Assembly (NCBI GenBank): GCA_023512835.1
Contig: CM042085.1
Coordinates: 40,944,189 to 41,008,188 of the forward strand
Source of the DNA: Taxillus chinensis
Taxonomy: Eukaryota; Streptophyta; Magnoliopsida; Santalales; Loranthaceae
Length of the DNA: 64,000 nucleotides
Direction: 5' to 3'
This document shows, piece after piece, positions 44,364 to 56,640 of this stretch (within the stretch, counting starts at the first letter, position 1; each line of letters opens with the position of its first letter). A program made the translations under genes and the position numbers. The notes beneath the pieces were generated by a model. It had not been told where the DNA came from, ran no database searches, and saw only the letters and a list, made by a program, of their open reading frames with translations.

Positions 44364-47300
44364 TTAAGATTGTTCGTCCTCGAACAACTTTGGGTGTTGC
44401 TCACGCATCGCGGACTCACGTTCCCATGTCTCCTCCTCAATGCCACGGTGCTGCCACAGCACGCGAACCAAAGGAATAGCACGACCACGCAAAAGCTTCT
44501 CTCGCCGATCTAGGATACGGATAGGGGCCTCAACAACGGACATGTCATCCTCAATGTCCAATGTCCCCCAATCGATGACATGAGTGGGGTCAGGGTGATA
44601 CTTCCTCAACCGGGACACGTGAAACACGTTGTGCACTCGACTCGGCCCGCGGTGGTAACGCTAACCGGTAGGCCACAGGCCCCACACGATCCAGAATCTC
44701 AATAGGACCAATAAACCGCGGAGATAGCTTGGAACCTCGCCCAAACCGTCGATGTCCACGACGTGGAGAGACACGAAGGAACACATGATCACCAACAGAA
44801 AACTCCAAAGGTCGCCGCCGCTGATCCGCATAAGATTTCTGCTGACTCTGAGGGGATAACAAACGCTGACGAATCAACTTAACCTTCTCGGTAGCCTCTT
44901 GAACCAACTGCGGTCCCAAGAGAGCTGTCTCCCCCACCTCGGTCCAACACAAAGGTGATCGACACGGCCGCCCATACAACGCCTCAAAAGGAGCCATCCC
45001 AATGGATGCCTGATAACTGTTATTGTAGGCAAACTCCACCAAAGGAAGGTGAGTTGCCCACGAACCCCCAAAATCTAACACACAGGCCCGTAACATGTCC
45101 TCCAACGTCCGATTCGTCCTCTCTCCTGTCGGCCGTCGGTCTCAGGGTGAAAGGCTGTACTCAAGTGAAGCTTGGTCCCCATAGCCGCCTGCAAACCTGT
45201 CCAGAAACGGGAAGTGAACCGCGAATCCCGGTCAGAGACAACCGATGATGGTACTCCATGCAGTCTCACAATCTCGTTCATGTATAGCTGACTCAAGGTC
45301 CCAATGGAGTCCCGCTCGCGAACAGCAAGGAAATGGGCCGACTTTGTGAGTCGATCCATAATCACCCAAATCATATCCTTCCTCCCAGTGGTGGGTGGAA
45401 GACCGATCCTAAAGTCCATCGCGATGTGGTCCCACGTCCACTCCGCTATGGGCAACGGCCGTAACATGCCCGCCGGCCGCCGATGTTCCGCCTTCACCGC
45501 CGACACGTGAGGCACCGCGAAACAAAGGCAGCCACATCGCGTTTCATCCCAGGCCACCAAAAATGTCCTCGAAGCGCATGGTACATCTTCGTGCCCCCCT
45601 GGATGCACAAGAACTCTAGATTGGTGAAACTCCCTCATCACCTCATCCCCGAGGGAAGAAGCTACGACCAACCGCCCCCGAAACGACAACTCATGCTCGG
45701 GACCCTCTGTCCGGTCCTCGGATAGCTCCCCGGCCTCAAGACGGGCACGGAGAACCTCACACTCGATGTCACCCAGCTGTCCCCTCCCGGACGCGCTGGT
45801 ACAACTCAGGCACAACCACCAAAGGACTCGGGATTGTCCCACCATCACGAACAACGGGCCGCAGCCGCAACATCGCCAATCGCTCCATCGCCTTCCACTC
45901 TCTCACGGCTACCTCGGCTTTCCCTCTCTTCTCAACGCGTCGGCTACAACATTACCCTTGCCCGGGGTATAGGCAAGAGTAAAGTCAAAGGTCCTGCAAA
46001 TACTCCACCCATCTCCTTTGCCTCAAATTCAAGTCCTTCGAGTAAAGATGTACCTGAAGGCTCTTGTGATCCGAGAACACCACAAACTTTTCCCCCCAAG
46101 AGGTAGTGCTGCCAACTCTTTAGGGCGAAGATGACAGCCGCTAACTCAAGGTCATGAGTAGGATAATTCTGCTCATGAGGCTTCAATGCCTCGACCCATA
46201 AGCGACCACACTGTGCTCCTGCATAAGCACACACCCCAAACCAACCCTGGACGCATCACGAGATACCTCATACCGAATATCCTCCCTAGGCAACCTCAAC
46301 ACAAGGGGTGGTCAAACGGGTTTTGAGAGTCTCAAACGCCCGCCGGCACTTGTCTGTCCACTCAAATTTCACTCCTTTCCTAGTCAACGCCGTCATAGGA
46401 GCCGCCAAACGGGAGAACCCCTCTACAAAACGGCGATAATAGCCTTGCCAAACCAAGAAAGCTACGAATCTCGAAAACATTGGTTGGCCTCTCCCATGAT
46501 GATATTGCCTCAATCTTGGCCGGGTCCACCCTAACTCCCTCACTGACACCACGTGGCCAAGAAAGTGAACCTCCTGCAGCCAAAACTCACACTTGCTAAA
46601 CTTAGCAAACAGCTTTGGTCCCTCAAGGTTTGCAACACTGTTGCCAAGTGCTCCACATGCTCCTTCTTGGTCTTGGAATACACCAAGATATCGTCGATAA
46701 ACACCACCACGAACGAGTCTAAGTATGGGGCAAAGACTTGGTTCATCAAATGCATAAATACCGCCGGCGCATTAGTGAGCCCAAAAGGCATCACTATCCA
46801 CTCGTAGTGCCCATACCCGCACCGAAAGGCCGTCTTAGGGATGTCTCCCTCCCTAACCCTCAACCGATGATACCCCGACCGTAAATCTATTTTGGAAAAC
46901 CACTGGGCTCCACTCAATTGGTCAAACAGGTCATCTATCCGAGGCAACGGGTACTTGTTCTTCACGATCACCGAATTCGACTTCCTGTAGTCGATGCAGA
47001 GACGAAGTGTGCCATCGGCCTTCTTAGCAAAGAGCACCGGAGCACCCCAAGGTGAAGTACTCGGTCCGATATACCCCTGGCCCACCAACTCCTCGATTTG
47101 CCTCCGAGTTCCCTCAACTCGGCTAGCCCCATACGATACGCTACTTGGGAAATCGGACCCGTCCCCGGCACCAACTCAATGGTGAACTCCACACTCCTCT
47201 TAGGTGGCAAACTCCTCAACACTTCAGGAAAAACATCCTGAAATTGGTCCACAATAGCGGGCCACACCCTCTTTTCCACCTTCCCCTCCTCGGCAAAGGT

Positions 47301-47870
47301 CAGGGCTGCCAACCTGTGGGTAATGGCACCCCACTGATCCAACACTGGCCCGGCCCGACTCGCCTCACAGTCCCACTCCCCCTGCAGCGTGCAAGAGGTC
47401 CCTGCAGGTGTCACGAAGGATACCCGCCGCCGATAACAGTCTATCTTGGCCTGGAAAGCCATAAGCCAATCCATACCCAAGATCAGGTCAAACGTACGCA
47501 AAGGCATCACATGCAAGTCAAAACGCAGCTCCACCTCTCCTATGGTTAACACACAGCCACGGCAAACACGCCACACCTCAATCATACCCCCCACTGGAGA
47601 CTCAACAACTAGGGGCTTCGCTGCCTCCACACAAGCTAACCCCAAGCTATCTATCACAAGCTCAGCAATAAACGAACACGATGCACCCGTATCGAAAAGA
47701 ACAGAAGCTAATGTACGTGAGATCAAAAGGGTACCTCTAACCACCGATGGTCCTGCTCCACCCTCAGCTGGTGGGGGTGGTAGTTCAGCCTCCTCCGGGT
47801 ACGTCGCCTCCAGCGCAAACACCCTCCCTTGGCCCGTGCCACTGGTCGGCTCACTCGCTGGGCGCTTCCC
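44364..47870 (-). pseudogene. Element B pol (PR-RT-RH-IN-chromodomain), frameshifted
   Basis: The protease/linker frame 47822-46968 is open for 284 codons: DTGASCSFIAEL, then the ILGMDWL and VFPE...LPP segments typical of the protease-RT junction. RT is open 47088-46540 with [11 protein letters not shown] and FIDD. RNase H lies at about 46560-46000. The integrase frame 45854-45075 has a divergent zinc region, DRLTKSAHF and VSDRDSRF; the catalytic Glu region is disturbed near 45130. The chromodomain-like tail ends at 44364 (FEDEQS). The protease and RT are the best-preserved enzymes in the window. Several 1-bp indels remain. Confidence 0.9.
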
Positions 47871-49151
47871 GCCAAGGCTGCCTCCAGCTTCAGTCTGCTG
47901 CCGCTCCGGCCTCCCCTGAGGTCGGGTCTGATTCGATCCTGCCTGACTAGCCGGCCACTGACGAGCTGGTCTCTCTCTGGTGCACGGAAACCGGCATCAC
48001 TCCTTGTCTTGGATGTCATGCCTCCAACTCCCCTGTTGCCACTCCGGCAAACCCGGCTCGGATGGCCCTCTCGTCCACAACGATGGCATTTCCGGTCCCT
48101 CTTTGGACACTCCTTCCTCAAGTGGCCTTGCTCCCCACAAGCAGTAACAACCGCGGGGGAGACCTCTGTTTGGACCGCCCTGTCTCGCCACCGCCAAAGC
48201 TAGACCTCCCTGGGTTCACCAATGTCTGTCCCCTGCTGCAGGAAGGAACTGCTATCTCTCTCCTCAGTCTTAGGCCTCTTGGACCCCGAATCGCGTTCAG
48301 ACCCACCTTGCAACTGACGACCCTGATGGACCTGCCTCCCATCCTCCGGCTCCCTCTCGCCTATACGTGCTGTCTCAACGACCTCGAGATATGTCCTCAA
48401 ACGTAGAATCGCCACCCTCTCCCTAAGGGCTGGCCTAAGACCCCAGTGAACTTGTGGGCCTTCAGGTCCTCCTTTGCCACCGTCTCGGGGGCAAACCTAC
48501 TCGACTCCGGAACTCCCGCTCATACTCGGGCACCGTCTTTGATCCTTGCTTCAGGCTGCCAAATTCCTCTCTCTTCTGCCATCTCAAAGATTCCGGAAGA
48601 ACTCATCATGGAAGAGCTGTAGAAACTCCTCCCAAAGCATGAACTGCACCGCACGGCTCCCCGCGACACTCAACCACCACTCCAGAGCATCCCCTTCCAG
48701 CTGCCGAATGGCCAGTCTCACCTTATCCTCCTCCCGGGGTAGGAGAAAGGAAAACACATGCTCGATCTGCCTCAGCCAGTGCTCAGCTAACACTGGGTCC
48801 TCCCCCCCTTTAAATCGCGGAGGTTGTTCCTTCCGGAACCGTGTCACCACATCATCCTCTGCACGAGTCGGTATACCACGCGGAGAAACTTCACACTCAC
48901 GAGGCAGTTCTCCTACTGGTGGTGGTGGTGGTGGCACCACCCGCCGTGGCCGCCATCTCACGGCGCACCTCCTCCCGAACGTCCTGCCGGAGTCCCTCCC
49001 GTAGCTCTCGTACCTCCACCGGATGCCTTCTTGTAGTCGTGCCAGGTAACAACGCATGCCCTCCAACGGACGGTCCCGCACCCGGACCCTCATGGGCGGA
49101 TGACTCATCGCCCATTGCCCCGGACGCACGTGTCACTCTCCTCGGCGGCAT
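47871..49151 (-). pseudogene. Element B gag, frameshifted
   Basis: ATG at 49151 (MPPRRVTRASGAMGDESS). Domains as in C and D; capsid-like core at about 48840-48580 (FRKEQPPRFKGGEDPVLAEHWLRQIEHVFSF...). The second knuckle keeps all ligands (CHRCGREGHPSRVC, about 48080-48035), unlike C, D and E. Frame changes near 49070, 48890 and 48480 break it. Confidence 0.86.
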
Positions 49152-49457
49152 TCTTACTACACGAAGTAAGAAGCACAAACGTCAAAACAAATTTTATAAT
49201 CTATCGCGTCACTACCTCTACCCCGCTGATCAATTCCACTATCACATGACATTACACACATACATTGCATCAATCACATTACACAGTTCAGTACACATTG
49301 TTAAACAAATTAGAGTTGCATATTTCACTTAATCATATGATCTTATCCACGCTTTTAGCATACATTCACAAGAAATGCAACTAGTGCCCTAATGCCAATG
49401 CATGCAAATCCTACCACAAGACCGGACTACCCCAAGTACACCTTAGAGGCTCCAAGA

Positions 49458-49482
49458 GGACCATATTGATCAGGCATGTCCC
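49458..49482 (-). other. Candidate dimerisation/packaging hairpin, element B leader
   Basis: On the minus strand GGGACATG and TATGGTCC flank CCTGATCAA; the G-U pair replaces a G-C pair of C/D, keeping the stem. The leader 49152-49543 has no gene and keeps GCATTAGGGCACTAG. Confidence 0.45.
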
Positions 49483-49543
49483 TCCAGGCTCCTCCAAAGG
49501 ACTCAAGATAACCAAGTCCGCCCACTACCCTAGGCCAACTAAA

Positions 49544-49559
49544 CCATGCTCTGATACCA
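49544..49559 (-). promoter_or_regulatory. Primer-binding site of element B
   Basis: TGGTATCAGAGCATGG on the minus strand, 3 bp from the 5' LTR. Confidence 0.93.
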
Positions 49560-49868
49560 TATTGTCACGCCCCGGATTTCCAACCCGAGGAGACCGGAAC
49601 GTGACCCTCCCTTTACCCAAGTTGGATAGAGGGGTTAGAATACAACGTACACCTCACATTTTATATTCAGAGAACAACCTTACATTTATTGAGTCCAAAC
49701 ATAGCAAATACGTTCAAAACACACTTTTATTACATTGAACTCCACATTACAATCTCCCCACATGGGGTTACAAAGTTACAAAAAGAAAAGCGCAGAACCC
49801 AAAATAATGATGAGCAAGCCACAAGGAGGACATCCACCTTGGTGTTCCCACCTAACGCCTGTAGGTTC

Positions 49869-50638
49869 CTATAAAGAAAACAACATGGTAGGAGGGGTGA
49901 GCAACCACAACTCGGTAGGGATCATGTCTCCCCAACCCATCCCATGCACCTAATATCTACATGCCTTGTGTACAAGTGCTTGTGTCGTGCTACAATTATT
50001 CTACCAGATATAATTACCTGGCTATAACAAAGAAATACAATCATACACGGGCTGGTACATAAACACTCCCGGGCTTCCACGACCACCGGGTTCCAAGAAC
50101 GGTCCCGGGCTTCCACGCCCACCAGGTTCCAAGAACAGTCCCAGGCTTCCACACCACCGGGTCCCAAGAACGGTCCCAGGCTTCCACGGCCACCGGGTTC
50201 CAAGAACGTCCCGGGCTTCCACGGCCACCGGGTTCCAAGAACAGTCCCGGGCTTCCACACCCACCGGGTTCCAAGAACACAAGACACATAGCCACACTTA
50301 GTCACACAGACATAACATCGAACACTTAGCATGCAAAGCCTCACAGGTATAAAACCAAGCAATTCGTGTGCATAAATTCACAGACTCATAAACCCGGCCG
50401 CATTGGGCATTTTCTCAAACATGTAGCAGGCATGTCACACAGGCATTTTATCGAACACTTTTCATGCATCACACGAACACTAGAAACACACCAAAATCGC
50501 CATTGAAGGCCAACATTCATATAGGAGATCACACCTATATGAATTTACATATAAGTATTATAGCAATAACAATGGAAACTTTACAAAATATCCACAGGGC
50601 CTAACCCCGGAACATACCAGGAAAGACAGAACCCCTAC
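49869..50638 (-). other. Candidate leader intron in the element B 5' LTR
   Basis: On the minus strand the donor TTTGAG|GTAGGG is at 50638 and the acceptor GTTTTCTTTATAG|GA ends at 49869, with GCTCACCCCT about 30 nt upstream. The leader before the donor has no ATG. It contains the 36-bp array. Confidence 0.5.
50068..50280. repeat. 36-bp tandem repeat, 6 units (element B 5' LTR)
   Basis: Six units, the same array as in the 3' LTR. Unit-level substitutions differ between the two LTRs more than the surrounding LTR does (for example ACGACC, ACGCCC, ACACCC variants). Confidence 0.94.
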
Positions 50639-50772
50639 CTCAAAGATCCTCCACGCTCTTGCCTCCACGCTTAATGCCGTCCAACCACGGGAATGACAAC
50701 GACAGCCACGAACCGGAGCCCTCTCTCTCAATCTCCCTCTCTCTCTCTCTGTGATGGCCGGCGGCGGCGACA

Positions 50773-50994
50773 ACAAAAACCCTAAACCTAAAATAAAGAG
50801 AGCTCCTCTTTATATAGACCTCACTTATCAAAACGACGTAGTTTTGATAAATGAAATCCCACCATCAAAACGACGTAGTTTTGATAAATGAAATCCCACC
50901 ATCAAAACGACGTAGTTTTGATAAATAAAACACACCATCAAAACGACGTAGTTTTGATAAATGAAACACACCATCAAAACGACGTAGTTTTGAT
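50773..50994 (-). promoter_or_regulatory. Promoter of element B with five ACGT near-palindromes
   Basis: Five tandem copies of the 22-bp near-palindrome at about 35-bp spacing (50827-50994). On the minus strand CTATATAAAG (about 50817-50808) and a TTTAGGTTTAGGGTTT telo-box follow. Copy number is 5, against 2 in C, D and E. Confidence 0.75.
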
Positions 50995-52802
50995 AAATAA
51001 AACATGAACTAACCACTCGCCTCCACACAGACACAAAATACCCACAATCCGAACATGGTCATTGTCACACGCAGCCTCTACACGCTCCCACTTGAGCTCA
51101 TTACACTCTCTAACAACCAAGCCACGAAGACTCGTAGAAACACTCCTTCGAAGATTAGCTGGAAACGCGGCCTCGAAGATCTATCTTGAAGATCTAACTT
51201 TCGACCCTCAAACCTTCGAACTTCGACCATCGGTCTTCGACCCTACGACCCAAATCTTCGGGTCTTCCACCTTTCGACCCAAGCGTTCGCCCAAGGTATT
51301 GTTCATCTTCGTTCCAGCTTGTTCTACCCAAAACACGGGTCATTACAGCTTGTGCTCGTGTCGTGTCTAAGGCTAAAGCAGCAAACATCACCCAGTAAAC
51401 ACTCTTTACCTGAGCCCGCACTGAAGGGCAGAGGACACCCCGCCACCACGGCGACATGACATACCACATCCAGGCGAATGTTGCATGGACACCAATGCAA
51501 CATTTTCCACCCGAGTCAGATATTTTCAACCACCTCCTCGGGCGCCATATCTACCCTCAGGAATGGGTGTAGACTTAGCCCACCGTCGTGAGTGCTACAC
51601 CGAGACTTAGGACCACGTCCTGGCCAAATCTCAAAGGGGTCCAGCTATTGTGCCTGGCCCATATCTCAGCTCAGTCTCAAACAGATCAACGAAACAACGA
51701 TAGCATTACATCTCAACATGTAAACTCGGCACAACGATTTACACTTTATCTCGAAGGACCAACATGGTCGGATACAAGCCACACACATCAGCCTCATAGG
51801 CTTAAAATCAAATACAAATCAAACACAGTACACACCAGTCATGTAGGTATATCATCAGACACCATTTATAAGGTCTCACAAGGCATTATATTGAATACAT
51901 GGCATGCAGGCCTCACAGACATTTTATCAAATACATAGTGTGCAGGCCTCACAGACATTTCATCAAACACATGGTGGGCATAAACAAACCCACAAAATCC
52001 TCAGGCCAAATTCAACATCAAAATCAACAGAACATGCCACTGAAGGCCAACATCCATATAGGAGATCACACCTATATGGATTTACATATATATATATAGG
52101 TGAATATCCTAAAACAGAGGAGAGTTAGGAAGAACATGAATCCCTACCTCAGACTTTTGTCCTAACCTCCACGCTAGACAGCTCCCAACGACGCGAACCA
52201 CCACGGCAACTGCCCGGAGATCCTCTCTCTCTCTCTCTCTGGCAGCAACTGCAGCAAAGAAGAACACAAGAACCCTAAACTCAAACTCAAGCCCTCATTA
52301 TATAGACACTACCCACATCAAAACGACGTAGTTTTGATTAAGTAAACCCAGGATCAAAACGACGTAGTTTTGATCACACAAGTTAGCACCTTTCCGCACC
52401 CATATAGGCCAAAATACTCATAATTTCAACATAGTCCTTTCGAGAAAGATCATTAGAATGTCAAAACCAAGGGAACCATGCAAAAATATGGCTGCACGCC
52501 AATTTGCACGTGAATTCCCCAATTCACGTGCAACTCCATATGAACTCCAAATGCGCTCAAACTTCACCCCTAGCCTCCTTGCATCATTTAGAATACAACT
52601 ACACTTGCACGTGAATTGGACCCATTTCACGTGCACCTCACATACATGTCTGTTTGGCCTGAAACTTCTGTGGTAGATAGAGGACATCATTCATCTTTCC
52701 TTTTGCACGTGAATTCATTTGAGCCCATTCACTAGGTCAAAATCTAGAAAAACTCTACTCAGAAGGCAAAACTGTGACTAACTCAAGGTACGGGTCCTTA
52801 CA

Positions 52803-52837
52803 TCCTCTCCCCCTTAAGACTTTTCGTCCTCGAAAAG
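52803..52837 (-). promoter_or_regulatory. PPT and hairpin of element E INT2
   Basis: The same hairpin and AAGGGGGAGAGGA tract, abutting the middle LTR. The second module copy is at 53028-52990. 52838-52989 is non-coding. Confidence 0.88.
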
Positions 52838-53007
52838 AAAGAAAACAATCACAACCAATGCATAGGCCTCTAACACCCTCTAGCACAAATTAATACACAA
52901 CAAATCACAAATTATTTCACACATTTATACACTCCACATGGTCATAACTAGTTGGGCAAGTACCTGATTATGCTGGAAGTTTGATGCTTGCCCTCCTCCC
53001 CTCCTTC

Positions 53008-56000
53008 GAGTTGTTCGTCCTCGAACAGATCAGGATAATGAGCACGCATCTCAGTCTCACGTTCCCAGGTCTCTTCCTCCAGCCCTCGGTGTTGCCACAA
53101 CACCCGAACCAACGGAATAGTCTTACCTCTCAGCTGCTTCTCGCGCCGATCTACAATACGGATGGGTGCCTCGACAACAGACACATCCTCTCCAAGATCC
53201 AGGGTACCCCAATCTAGCACGTGTGTGGGATCTGGATGATATTTCCGCAACTGGGATACATGGAAAACATTATGAACTCTGCTCAAACTAGGTGGTAACG
53301 CCAACCTATAAGCAACAGGTCCAACTCTTGCTCAAAATCTCGAACGGTCCAATGTACCGAGGGGACAACTTGGACCCGGTCCCAAATCTCTTATGCCCTC
53401 TCCGTGGAGAAACACGAAGGAATACGTGGTCGCCTACCAAAAACTCCAATGGTCGGCGTCGGCGATCCGCATAGGACTTCTGTCCGCTCGAGCCGTAAGA
53501 AGGCGTTGCCGAATCACCTGAACTTTTGCCGTAGCCTCCTGGACCAATTGAGGTCCTAACATAGCTGCCTCTCCGCCTTCGCCCAACATAATGGAGACCG
53601 ACACGGTCAGCCATACAATGCCTCAAACGGGGCCATCCCAATCGAAGACCGGTAACCGTTATTATAGGCAAACTCCACCAAGAGGAAGGTGGGAAGCCCA
53701 TGATCCTCCAAAATCAAGTACACAAGCCCTCAACAAGTCTTCCAATGTTTGAATGGTCCTCTCGGACTGACCATTGGTCTCGGGATGGAATGCGGTACTC
53801 AAATTAAGTCGGGTTCCTAATGCTTCCTGCAGACCTCCCCAAAACCGGGATGTAAACCGCGCATCCCTGTCCGAAACAATAGACAAGGGCACTCCGTGCA
53901 AGCGGACAATCTCATCAACATACGACCGGGCTTAACGTGCCGATAGAGTCGCGCTCTCGAATTGCCAAGAAATGGGCTGACTTAGTTAAGCGGTCCACTA
54001 TGACCCAAATCATGTCCTTCCTCCCAAGTGGTAGGAAGTCCCGTCACGAAGTCCATGGTAATATGCTCCCACTTCCACTCGCCTACAGGTAAAGGCCGCA
54101 ATTGACCAGCGGGTCATTGGTGTTCTGCCTTCACTTGCCGACAGGGCACCCTGGAAACGGACTCTGCTACACTCCGTTTCAGCCCCGGCCACCAGAACGT
54201 GCGCGAACGGCATGATACATCTTAGTTCCTCCTGGATGTACGGCCAAACGGGAAGGATGAAATTCCCTCGAGACATCCTCACGCGAGGGAGGTGGTACTA
54301 TCGACGCCCCCGAAATTTCGGCTCATGCTCAACTCCTTCGTCCGGTCCTCGACGGCTCTCCGGCCTCTATCTGGGCCCGGATCAACTCATAGTCCACGTC
54401 GCCTAATCGTCCCTCACAGACACGCCGATACAACTCTGGTATCACGGTGAGAGGACACAGGATAGCTCCCTCATCGCCGAAAGCAGGTTGCACCCGAAGC
54501 ACCGCCAACCGCTCCATCATTTTCCATTCTCTCATGGAAACCTCGGCTTTCCCTTTTCTACTTAGCGCGTCGGCTACTAAATTTCCCTTCCCGGGCGTGT
54601 TGGAGAGCGTGAAGTCAAACATTTGCAGGTACTCTACCCACCTCCGTTGTCGCAAATTTAGGTCTCTCCTGGGTGAAGATATACTGTAGGCTTTTGTGGT
54701 CGGTATATACCACAAATTTCTCTCCCAACAGGTAATGTCGCCAAGACTTCAGGGCAAAAATAATCGTTGCTAACTCCAGGTCGTGTGTTGGGTAGTTTTG
54801 CTCATGGGACTTCACTGTCGCGAGCCATATGCTATGACTTGGCGTTCTTGCATCGAACACACCCCGTCCAACGCGAGACGCATCACAAAACACCTCGAAT
54901 GGCACTCCCTCCTGCGGTAGACTCAACACCGGTGCGGTAGTCGGCGAGTCTTCAACTCCTCGAATGCCTGCCGGCACTTGTCCGTCCACTCGAATTTGGC
55001 TCCCTTCCGTGTAAGAGCTGTCATGGGCGCCGCCAACCGAGAAAATCCTTCCACAAAACGCCGGTAATACCCCCGCGGACCCAAGAAACTCCGGATCTCA
55101 AAAACATTTGTGGGCCTCTTCCAAGATGCTACGGACTCAATCTTGGTTGGGTCCACTCTAACTCCTTCCTGGCAGATACCACATGCCCAAGAAAATGCAC
55201 CTCTTGCATCCAGGAAGTCACACTTGCTAAATTTAGCATACAAGTGATGATCTCGTAGTGCCTGCAACACCACGGCCAAGTGCTCCTCATGCTCGGCTTG
55301 GGTTTTGGAGTACACAAGGATGTCGTCAATAAATACCACCACGAAGGAATCCAGGTATGGGGCAAATACCTGATTCATTAGATGCATGAACACAAGGGGG
55401 CGTTCGTGAGCCCAAAAGGCATCACTAACCATTCATAGTGTCCGTATCCGCACCTGAACACCGTCTTAGGGATGTCTTCGCTCCTGACCCTCAATTGGTG
55501 ATATCCCGAATGCGGATCGATTTTTGAGAACCACCGTGCTCCACTCATCTGGTCGAATAAGTCATCAATCCGCGGCAAAGGGTACTTGTTCTTTACCGTT
55601 ACTTGATTCACCTCCGATAATCAATGCAAAGTCGCAACGAACCATCCGCCTTCTTAGCAAACAAGACCGGTGCACCCCAAGGTGAGGTACTAGGACGGAT
55701 AAAACCTTTATCTCCCGGTTCCTTTATTTGCTTCCGAAGCTCCCGCAACTCGGCGGGTCCCATCTGGTATGCTACTTGTGAGATGGGTCCCACCCCTGGC
55801 AACAGTTCAATCGTGAACTCGATACTTCTGTGTGGAGGCAACTCCAACAACTCCCCAGGAAAGACATCCTGGAAATTCTCGACTACATCTGGCCACACCC
55901 TTTTCTCTAAGTTACCTTCCTCCTCAAAGGTTAGGGTGGCAAGCCTATGGGTAATATTGCCCCATAGCTCCCTCGTCGGTCCAGCTCTCCCAAGATCCCT

Positions 56001-56640
56001 ATCCCATTCACCCACTAGGGTACAGGAAGATCCTGTGGGTGTAGTAAACGATACTGCCGCCTATAGCGATCAATCTTAGCCTGAAAGGCCATCAACCAGT
56101 CCATCCCCAGAATCAAACTAAAGGTCCTCATGGGCAATACGTACAAATCAAATGAGAGGTCAACCTCTCCTATCGTAAGCGCACACTCTCGACACATTTG
56201 GTGGATCAACCCCACACCTCCCATTGGGGACTCAACCCTCAGAGGTCTATCAGCCTCCACACAATCATGTCCAAGGCTCTCCACCAAGGACTTAACAATC
56301 AGGGAGCACGAAGCTCCGGTATCAAACAATGCAGCAACAACAGTGCGAGATATTAGAATAGTACCTCGAACCACCGAAGGCCCAGCTCCACCTTCCTCGG
56401 AGGGTGATGGTAAATCCTCCATTTCAGCTGGTCGAGGTAAGCGCGAACACTCTGCCTTGGCCTGCCCCACCACTAGCCTCACTTGCCTTCCCTTTTGCTC
56501 CTTGCTCCAGTCCACCGGGACGCCCCTCCGATCCTCCTTGTGGTTGCCTCTCCCCCTATGGCCTAGTGTGACCGGAACCGGCCTGACCGGCCTGCAACAA
56601 ATGTGCCGGCTTAGGGGTCGGGGCTTCAAATTGGGTCCCA
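53008..56640 (-). pseudogene. Element E INT2 pol (PR-RT-RH-IN-chromodomain)
   Basis: The protease region is open 56641-56015 (ALFDTGASCSLIVKSLVES). The RT N-terminal part is open 56015-55608 and 55611-55378, then a frame change; FIDD lies in 55432-54923. RNase H 54989-54329 is in pieces; integrase pieces at 54282-54010 and 53901-53662 ([17 protein letters not shown]). The chromodomain-like tail runs 53304-53008. At the terminus CTCGA replaces the CTCTGA of INT1, losing the stop. More frameshifted than INT1, but it keeps the RT segment that INT1 has deleted. Confidence 0.87.

Larger units (their letters stand above)
42328..51347 (-). mobile_element. Element B: chromovirus inserted in the middle LTR of E
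   Basis: LTRs 42328-44111 (3') and 49563-51347 (5'), with perfect target duplication GCTTG (42323-42327 and 51348-51352). LTRs are nearly identical. The interior is close to C and D; the U3 is distinct, with five ACGT near-palindromes. Confidence 0.96.
49563..51347 (-). repeat. 5' LTR of element B
   Basis: 1785 bp; sense strand starts TGTAATGACCCGTGTTTTGGG at 51347. U3 contains GTCGAAG/TTCGA-rich sequence followed by five ACGT near-palindromes. U5 holds the 36-bp array. Confidence 0.95.
41830..52802 (-). repeat. Middle LTR of element E, split by element B
   Basis: 41830-42327 plus 51353-52802 give 1948 bp. It serves as 5' LTR of INT1 and 3' LTR of INT2. The plus-strand start TGTTACGCCCC differs from the right LTR (TGTCACGCCCC) by C-to-T. 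Two ACGT near-palindromes are at 52318-52375. There is no target duplication at its outer joints. Confidence 0.94.
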
